Source: Sphaerolaimus hirsutus (lineage: Eukaryota; Nematoda; Chromadorea; Monhysterida; Sphaerolaimidae). From it: a stretch of 64,000 bases of DNA. The stretch is taken from NCBI GenBank assembly GCA_964036195.1, contig OZ038460.1, forward strand, positions 10,171,504 through 10,235,503. Reading direction: 5' to 3'. Below, piece by piece: positions 49,887-64,000 of this stretch (position 1 is the first letter of the stretch; every line of letters starts with the position of its first letter). Made by a program: the position numbers and the translations under genes. The notes beneath the pieces were generated by a model that saw only the letters and a list, made by a program, of their open reading frames with translations, made no database searches and was not told the DNA's origin.

Positions 49887-50730
49887 CGAACACTGGAAAT
49901 GTTTTCGTCGGAATGGTTTACAGTGATATTTCATTTAATGACCATAAGGGGGGGTTAAGATTCTGGTTTGATTGGAAACCATCAACATGCCTGTCAGCGG
50001 CAAAAATGTGAACGCTGGGAGAAAAGGGAACGCCATGGAAAGCAACGGTCTACTCAAATCTTCTGAATGAAACCTAGCCAGTCCAGGATAGGAAGCAAAG
50101 CACAGCGCAGAAGAGCGCCAAACAGTCAAAAACGTTATCCGATAAGCTTTCGACACCACATCATTCTTAAACCAACCGAAAGACTCCTTTGGCTTTCCAT
50201 GTGCGTCGAGTGGCGCGTAACACGTTTCGTCCCATTTTGCGTGGCCATTTTGATTTAAAGCAACTGTTGAGATCTTATGGCAAGAAAAGAAAAATCCTGT
50301 AAAATTTAATTCAAATTAGTTAAAACATAAAACCAACACGAATAAATTTAAATGAGTTAGTCAAAACAATTGTTCAATTTATCAGAACTGTGTACGACAG
50401 TAAGTTTGCGTTGTGGACGAAAAAGTGTCAGCATGTTATCTTCGAGCTAATTTATTCAGTCAGTAATTCGGAAACGGATTCGACAGACGGTGACTGTCGA
50501 AATCATTCAAAGGCAATAAATTTCTCCCACGTTCAATAATAATAAAAACACAAAAGGACTTATTGGAAATGCTTCAAAAAATTTAAATATGTATACTATC
50601 ACAGTGAAACAGGGATTCTCAACACTGATACCAAGCCAACGCCACGAAAAAAGACAAAAACTACGCATAAATAATTATAACTATTTACACGCCATCAAAT
50701 AATTCCCAGGAGAGGAAAAACAACAATTTT

Positions 50731-50919
50731 CTGGGGGCAGTCCCAGACCCTATAAAGTGAAAAGTTAAGTGTCATGTAAAATGTCAATAAAAACTATTTT
50801 ATTATTGAACTTTGCATGACAATTGACACTTTACTTGACATTTGTCATGACAATTCACACTTAGCATTACATTTTACATAACATTTGACACTTTACTTTA
50901 CAGGGTCTGGGATTGGCAC
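50731..50919 (-). mobile_element. Introner-family element upstream of lamin
   Basis: Minus-strand ends CACCAG|GTGCCAATCCCAGACCCTG and GTCTGGGACTGCCCCCAG|AAAA: intact GT and AG positions. About 850 bp upstream of the lamin start; if transcribed it would form a 5' UTR intron, otherwise it is an intergenic insertion. Confidence 0.85.
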
Positions 50920-51995
50920 CTGGTGACATTTTACCTCAGATGCCAACTTCAGTGCGTATTTACGCAAGAATATAAATACATTTGGATGTGCAAAAAAGTG
51001 CGCAGTGAACTGTTTGGAGGCAAGCATGGTAGATAAATACTTATGCCTTAATCGGTGGACAAATGCTTTGTTGCGACTTGTTACCTCGCAATAAGCATAA
51101 GTATTTATCATTTCCATGCACCGAGGTGTATGTCCAATGGCAAGCAGCCGTAAAATATCACACAAAATTATTTTCGAAAACAATGCCACGGCAATAAGGC
51201 AGCCCATGTTGGAGTCATTTTGGGAACCAATAGAGTATTACCGCGAAATCAAAAATCATACGTTTACAATTCTTAGATCAGAAGACGCCTAAAATTCTGA
51301 GTTTTGCACATCAATATCAATTTACAGTTAACTAAAACAGCGCATTTATTGGATACTGCATAAGAAACCAGTCGATTTCCGACCATTTTCACGCACTGTC
51401 AAGTCAACCAATGTGACAAAAATGCGATAAACAAATGGATCATTAGAATTTGTTACTATTTGACTTGACATTTCATTAGAAATTCGACCACTAGGCCTGA
51501 CGTTCAAGCGTGAAGATGGAGTCTTTAAACACCAGCGAAAATAAAAAATATGGTTTTCAGAAATTACAGCTTGATCCATGGATGGTGTATTCCACTGGAA
51601 TGGTATGCATGCGCCATTTTTGAATTTGGTCTTTATCTCATCAGAAGTTGTGCATTACCAAAAAACGGCACATTTTTCTGCGAAATACGCCATCTGTTCC
51701 AGGTGACGGATGAAACTTGTCCACAAAAAAACCCGCAACCAATAAAAACAAAAGTTCCTTTTGTAATAAACACAATGAATGAATAACTTCCACCACACAT
51801 CGATTTCGTTTTGGTTCTCTGAAAAAGTTCAATTGGGTGTACAAACAATGAGAAAAGATTTCTTAAATAAAAGCTATAGCGGGATTGCGCAGCGACCGTC
51901 GCTCAAAGGTAAGCGCTTCCCTAAGCTAAAAAAAAACACGAAAAAAATACTTCCCGGGAAACTGCGCAATGACGCCCAGCTAAAATTGCCACAAA

Positions 51996-52189
51996 GCCCC
52001 TGCGCACACTAGTCTTCACACGAAATTTCGAAAACTCATAAATGAGCTTTGAATATGTTTAAGGTTTCCACAATGAGTCATTCTTTATCTCCGTCAACTG
52101 TAGTTCACGGCCATTGTAGAAAACTAAAATGCGTTCTAAGCTGATTTGTGAGTTTTTGAAATTCCGTGCGAAAACTAGTGTGCGCGGGC
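51996..52189. mobile_element. MITE, GTCAACTGTAGTTGAC family
   Basis: Ends GCCCCTGCGCACACTAGT and ACTAGTGTGCGCGGGC; centre TCCGTCAACTGTAGTTCACG. About 130 bp downstream of the GOLPH3 stop. Confidence 0.8.
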
Positions 52190-52316
52190 ACAAACTTACA
52201 ACTCAGTCACACAGCAAAAAAAGAAACTCACTCCCACACGCACACGCACAGATCACATCCTTGGCACAAAGGGTTGTAGCCGCCGTCACGCAAAGTCACA
52301 AAACACCGGGTGCGAG

Positions 52317-59124
<6,808 letters not shown>

Positions 59125-60087
59125 AATTTATTCGCGCGCGCCGCTGTTCGCAGCGCAGCCAGACCCGAATCCTGAACGACAAAGGACGGCCGCGTGAGAA
59201 TTTTCTTTTTTGTAAAAAGTGGATGGAAACACGTGCATCGTTAGACACGTAGTGATATAGGGGTGAATTTCTGCCGGATATAATGAAATGATCGTTGTGA
59301 TGATGACAAATTGCATTTAGCTACACAGCAGATCAATCGTAAACGAGGGTTTCAAGGTGAAACATCGTTTACTCCATTTGATGTCTTTTTGGAACATGTC
59401 TACTGGAAGCACTTCCGACTCCACCTTTAACAATAAGTTTATTGCCAAAACTTCAGCTAAAAAACTAGAAGTCACTTAAAAGGAGGAGATGCCCCTTTCT
59501 AGCAAGTTGGCATACGCCCAAGTTACTAGTTGCGTGCTGTACGAGCGAAACGAACGAGAGTAAAAGACAATGGATTGCCGTCCGGGTCACTGATAATGAC
59601 GGCGGAATGTGATAAAGCCACCGGATGTGGTCGCTGATGGCCGCCGACACAATGGCAGCCGCGTCGGTACCCCATCGTCAACGGCGGTATATATACGGAG
59701 TATAAATACCGGCTTTTGGAGAGTTGCCAAGTTCACATAATGTCGGGATTCGTAAAAACTCGACCTCAACAGTCGATCAGCGATAAAGATCGAACACAAC
59801 AAACCAAAAATATGGTCAAATCACTGCCGCGTATCGAACGAATACATTCCAAATTTGACGATGCTACCAATCTTACTGACTGCACTTCGCAGTTTATGTG
59901 ATATTGAAGCTCTTCCACACGTTCGTCAATGCAACAACGATGACGTCATAAGTTCTCGGTCAAAACAAGTTACTGTAACGGATTTCAAATTTGAATGCCG
60001 GAGAACTTTGCTGTCTGCTCCCTCCAACTGTTGACAGCCGTTAGCCGCACGTTCCTAATTTCGACAAGCAGACGTCCATTTACCGCA
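59125..60087. promoter_or_regulatory. Shared divergent promoter region of GOLPH3 and APEX1
   Basis: The two start codons point away from each other across 963 bp. A TATA-like block GGTATATATACGGAGTATAA lies at 59684-59703. Short ORFs here have no recognised domain. Which elements serve which gene cannot be read from sequence alone. Confidence 0.5.
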
Positions 60088-63000
60088 ATGCCGCCGAAAA
60101 GGAAGGTCAGTCCCTTAGCACATGCACCCTATAGACATCCGCACATTATCCCCGACCCCACAGGCGGCGGCGCCGGGCGCCAGTGCGGCGGGGAAGCAGG
60201 GCAAGAAAGTCGTCGACCAGGCGGGCGAAAGTGGAGACCCGCTGGACAGCAGCGCTACGACCACCACCGAAACTGAGTCGGCCGTTACTGAGTCGAATGG
60301 GGCGAGCGCGTCTACCACTGAGACGACGGAGAGTCAAGGTTGTTAAAAGATACTGAACTTTTTTGGAGTAAACGTATTTTATTTTTACTCATCCCTGAGT
60401 ACAGAAAACGTAAAGTAATTTGTTTACTTTTTTGCTGCGTAAAGGGTAAGTAAACGTAAATGAGTAAAAGCAAGAGTCATCGATTTTCCTACCTTCTATC
60501 ATTTCTGCTGCCATTTTTGCAGCTGTTTCAATTCTTTTTGCTTTTTATGCACCCCAAAAAATTTCTCAATTACGTTTTCTGTACTCGCTTACTTTCAAAA
60601 AGTACGCGATTAAGTGAGTACACGGAGAGATACGTTTTGGAGGGATACGTATTTATTGAGTAAACGTTTTAATTGTTTTAACAACTATGATCTGCGGTTC
60701 TCAACCGGGTTTTTTTGTGTTACAGTTGAACCGTCGCCAGCAAAGAAAGCCAAGGGCAGAGCCGGCAAGGCGCCTGTCAACACATTCGATTATTACGCCG
60801 ACGCGACGGCGCACGACAAGTGCAAAGATCCACCCGCCATTACCATCGCATCGTGGAATGTAGCTGGCTTGCGTGCGTGGTTGAAGGTCGGTATTTCTTT
60901 GATTATTTGTCGCCGTGAGTGGTAGACCCCCCAAACCGGAAAAGGGAGTAACCCCCCTTTCAAACCGCTCAGCTATCTACCTATCAGGAGAGATTTTTTT
61001 TAACCTAAATTTTGCTGAATATCGCTAATTTTCGTACCTTTTTTACGATGATTTTTACCTTCAAAATCACTAGTTCAAGTGTCTAACTGCCCATTATCAG
61101 CTATTTTTAGTATTAGTTGCCCCTTTTCTTCCTTCTACACCTTGAAAAAGCCTTTATATTGAACCCCCGCACCCCCCCCCCAAATTTCAGCTATCTATGC
61201 AACCCCGTGGAGGGTCAAAATCTAGAATACTCATGACTGTCGTTGTGGCAGGTTTAATACAATTCCACTCCCATCTCACAGAAACCAACGTCTGGTCTGA
61301 ACTATCTGAAAGAAACCCTACCTGACATTCTTTGCCTGCAAGAAATTAAGGCGGAGCCAAAAGACATTCCTCTTGAAGCGAAGGCTGTCACTGGGTACAA
61401 GTGTTACTGGTCGCCATGTACCAGTGGCAAAAAGGGCTATTCGGGTGTTGGATTGTACACTAAGGTGAAACCTGAAAGTGTCACCTACGGGATGGGTAAG
61501 TATTCTTGAATCATTCAGTCTTAGGGATGGTCGGAGTTTCAACGTTCAAAAAAGTTTTTAAAATAAAAAATGCAAGCATTGAAATAGTTTGTTAACTGCA
61601 GCCATAAACGTTTAGTACCTATTCACTGTGTATTCTGCACTGTTTGCGTGCAATTGCACAATTTCACATACAACCAACCATTGGTGGTTGTTTTCATTGA
61701 CGGGGTTTTTAAAGAATGTGTCGTTGAAAAACAACGTTTGAACCATCTCTATTCGCTCTTTATCACAATTCGATTAATTGTACCCCAGGAATCGCTGAGC
61801 ACGACACAGAGGGCAGGGTCATAACTGCTGAGTACAAGGATTTCTATCTAGTCTGCGCTTGTTAGCAATGCCCATTTTGTTTTGCTTGTTTATGAATGCA
61901 ATATCATATTATCAATAACTCCTCTGATTTGTTTCATGTCCTCCTTTTAGACGTACCGAACAGTGGGCAGGGTCTCAAGCGGCTCGAGTACCGCGGCAGG
62001 TGGGACAGCGATTTTGCCAGCTACCTGAAAAAGCTCGACGCCAAGAAGCCTGTCATTTATACCGGCGATCTCAACGTTGCACATTTGGAATATGGTTTGT
62101 CAACTTTAGGTTTACATAAATTTCGGTCGAAGGTTTTTGTTCACGTGCTTTTGTTTATTTGACCCACGTGTTAGATGTAGATGTGGCCGGGATCTATGAT
62201 GCCACAAAAATAACAAAAATGCCATAATTTTTCAATCAAAAACAGTTTTTTTTCAAAACCGCATCTAATGAGTAAATAGATAAAGCTATACGCGGCATAA
62301 CTCAAAAAACCACAAGCACAGAAATAAAACACCCCAAGCACATTATTTTAAAAACCTTTTAAAAGAGCGTTTTCTGTCGCCGTCTTAAAAATTCTTTTTC
62401 CTACTATCGTCTACCCTTATAGACATCGCAAATCCCGACTCGAATAGGAACAAATCAGCCGGCTTCACTGATCAGGAAAGGCAAGCATTTACCGAATTGC
62501 TAGATGCCGGTTTTGTGGTAAGTTTCTTCTTATCGATAACTCGCAACATTATTTTTTTATACTAATGTGACAACGCAGGACAGCTTCCGTCACTTGTACC
62601 CACACGACACGAAAAAATACACGTACTGGTCTTTTCGATTCAACTGCCGTGCTAAGAACGTTGGCTGGTCAGTTAAGATGTTTTGGGGTTGTGTCGACCT
62701 AAATCATGATTTGGGGGTGTGAACGCGTGAACATGTTCCTCTCTACCAAAAAAATTGCTCTACCAATAGTAGCGGCCCTAAGGATTTTTCAACTGATTTT
62801 TTGGTCGATTTTTTCCTTATTTAAAAAAATCACAGGGTGAATAGATGCATGCCGCTGCTATAGGTAGAGCTAGGCTATTTCCAGGCCGATCCAGGAACCT
62901 CCCCTCTTCCCCGTTCTGAAGCACTTTGAAGTGCACTTAAATTATGATATTTCCCTTAGTAACACGTAGGGATGGAAAAAAAGCGCTTTTTTTTAACGGC

Positions 63001-63840
63001 CCCGCTTTTTTTTAAAAAAACGCGCTTTTTTCGCTTTTTTTCAAAAAATGTTGAGACGTTCCCTAAAAACCCTCCCAAATATGGTTCTTTATCAATATAT
63101 ACAGGTATATCAGACAAGTGGCAGTACTTGTGATGATATATAGCCATATAATGGCTGTGTAGTCATTGGATAACACGATCAGTGGTGATTTCTGTCAAAA
63201 AAATTACTTTTTTTGTTGACTAATTATGTATATCGCAGTTTGTGAATGTTTCATGACTTTGAGTGAAGTTAAGCATGAAATAGTGCTTATAAATAAGGCT
63301 ATAAAAGAAGGCTAATACATTGAGACTAATGTTCCCCACTGTTGAAGTATTTGGGAGCACATTGGCTGAATATTCTATACTACACTAACATATCACAACT
63401 TATTATTACATGAGAGCATGCAGGGATAGAAGCAATTACACTAAAAATGCCACAAAACCAATGAAAACAGCCACCAGTGGTAATTTGCATGTGAAATTTT
63501 GCGCTTGCGCACAAAAAAATAGCAAAATACCTAGTGCATAAGTACAAAATTTTTTGCCAGCGCTTTTTTTTTAAAAAAAGCGCTGGGACCCTAGCGCTTT
63601 TTTTTAAAAAAAAGCGACGTTTTTTTTAAAAAAAAGCGCTTAAAAAAAAGCGCTTGCCATCCCTAGTAACACGATGCACATGCACGCTCAACTTTTCCTC
63701 ACCAAACCCAACTCAGGCGGCTAGACTATTTCTTGGTGAGCAAGCGCATAGCCGACCGAATCTGCGAGAGCCGCATCGACAAGCAGTGGGACCAGAGCGA
63801 CCACTCGCCGCTCGTGCTGCAGATGGCCAGTTTGGAGTAG
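60088..63840 (+). CDS. APEX1: AP endonuclease 1 (exonuclease III family), 9 exons
   Basis: Cuts DNA 5' to abasic sites, the step after a glycosylase such as UNG in base-excision repair; nuclear. Exons: 60088-60105, 60164-60338, 60726-60886, 61282-61495, 61789-61860, 61951-62094, 62423-62517, 62579-62667, 63717-63840 (TAG). All in phase, 363 aa; human APE1 is 318, the difference being a longer Ala/Ser/Thr-rich N-terminal tail starting MPPKRK (basic, NLS-like). Catalytic landmarks: ASWNVAGLRAWLK (metal-binding Asn), LCLQEIKAE (Glu), YVPNSG (Tyr), YTGDLNVAH (Asp and Asn), GWRLDYFLVS, and the final WDQSDHSPLVLQM (Asp-His). Intron 3 and intron 4 hold transposon remains and intron 8 a hAT element. 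Confidence 0.96.
60930..61235. mobile_element. CTATCTATC-family hAT relic
   Basis: Contains CAAACCGCTCAGCTATCTAC, CCTTGAAAAAGCCTTTATAT and GGAGGGTCAAAATCTAGAAT, the same order as in 53275 and 55400. Terminal duplication not recognisable. In APEX1 intron 3. Confidence 0.75.
61522..61751. mobile_element. Short hAT-like relic with TAGGGATGG start
   Basis: TAGGGATGGTCGGAGTTTCA ... TTGAACCATCTCTA. Flanks TTCAGTCT / TTCGCTCT agree at 6 of 8 positions. Interior keeps GGTGGTTGTTTTCATTG from the shared core. In APEX1 intron 4. Confidence 0.65.
62967..63665. mobile_element. hAT-like element with AAAAAGCGC-word arms, TSD GTAACACG
   Basis: TAGGGATGGAAAAAAAGCGC ... GCGCTTGCCATCCCTA, flanked by GTAACACG at 62959-62966 and 63666-63673. 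699 bp. Core (63070-63540) matches the cores at 40150, 52445 and 53880. In APEX1 intron 8. Confidence 0.93.
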
Positions 63841-64000
63841 ATTGTGGTGGAGGAGGTTGATGGATTGGTTGATTGTTGTGATGTGGTTTGGTGTTTAGTG
63901 TGTGTAGTGTTGTCGGGGGTTTTCGTAATTTGTAAAAGAGTGAGGTTTTGAGCCTGATAGTTATTTCTACAGTATTTCTGAAGTGTTGTCATGAAGAATT
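63841..64000. other. APEX1 3' flank, nothing recognised
   Basis: GT-rich sequence after the APEX1 stop. No AATAAA seen before the window ends. Confidence 0.4.

Larger units (their letters stand above)
49887..52316. other. Lamin 5' flank and GOLPH3 3' flank; no gene recognised
   Basis: Should contain the lamin promoter and 5' UTR and the GOLPH3 3' UTR. Holds a further introner-family copy (50731-50919) and one MITE. The inverted word GGCATAAGTATTTATC/ATAAGTATTTATC at 51029-51105 is a small palindrome. Remaining sequence is AT-rich without recognisable coding. Confidence 0.45.

Overview
This is nuclear DNA from an invertebrate animal. Its genes are split into many short GT-AG exons, and the introns and intergenic space are full of transposons. 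I cannot name the species. The lamin rod is about 358 residues, the lamin / protostome type rather than the shorter vertebrate cytoplasmic type. The conserved genes (UNG, NSF, GOLPH3, APEX1, lamin, a multi-Tudor protein) are animal-like. Layout: 1-5839 (minus) is the 5' part of a giant retrotransposon Gag ORF that runs off the left edge. 5840-10952 has no gene but holds hairpins and MITEs. 10953-13385 (minus) is uracil-DNA glycosylase (5 exons), with a tRNA-like sequence in an intron. 14766-20944 is a nearly intact Penelope-like retroelement with 585-bp direct repeats, a spliced ORF1 and a 998-aa GIY-YIG + reverse transcriptase ORF2. About 21826-25800 (minus) is a multi-Tudor protein. 27982-33512 (minus) is NSF, resolved into 14 exons that join in frame to 746 codons. 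35804-49886 (minus) is a nuclear lamin. 52317-59124 (minus) is GOLPH3 (6 exons, 287 codons). 60088-63840 (plus) is APEX1 (9 exons, 363 codons), head to head with GOLPH3. The host genes are housekeeping: UNG and APEX1 act in consecutive steps of base-excision repair, NSF and GOLPH3 serve Golgi and vesicle traffic, lamin builds the nuclear lamina, and Tudor proteins usually serve the piRNA pathway that represses transposons. Most length is transposon. Two lamin introns are, from GT to AG, single copies of one short inverted-repeat element: intron-making elements (introners). Several hAT-like elements are nested up to four deep and can be dated by perfect 8-bp target duplications. One hAT-like group keeps a common core while its terminal arms are built from different short words. 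A gag-only LTR retrotransposon with LTRs, polypurine tract and primer-binding position sits inside two nested hATs in a lamin intron. I placed splice sites by reading GT/AG positions and checking that the reading frame and family similarity continue. No alignment or database search was run.
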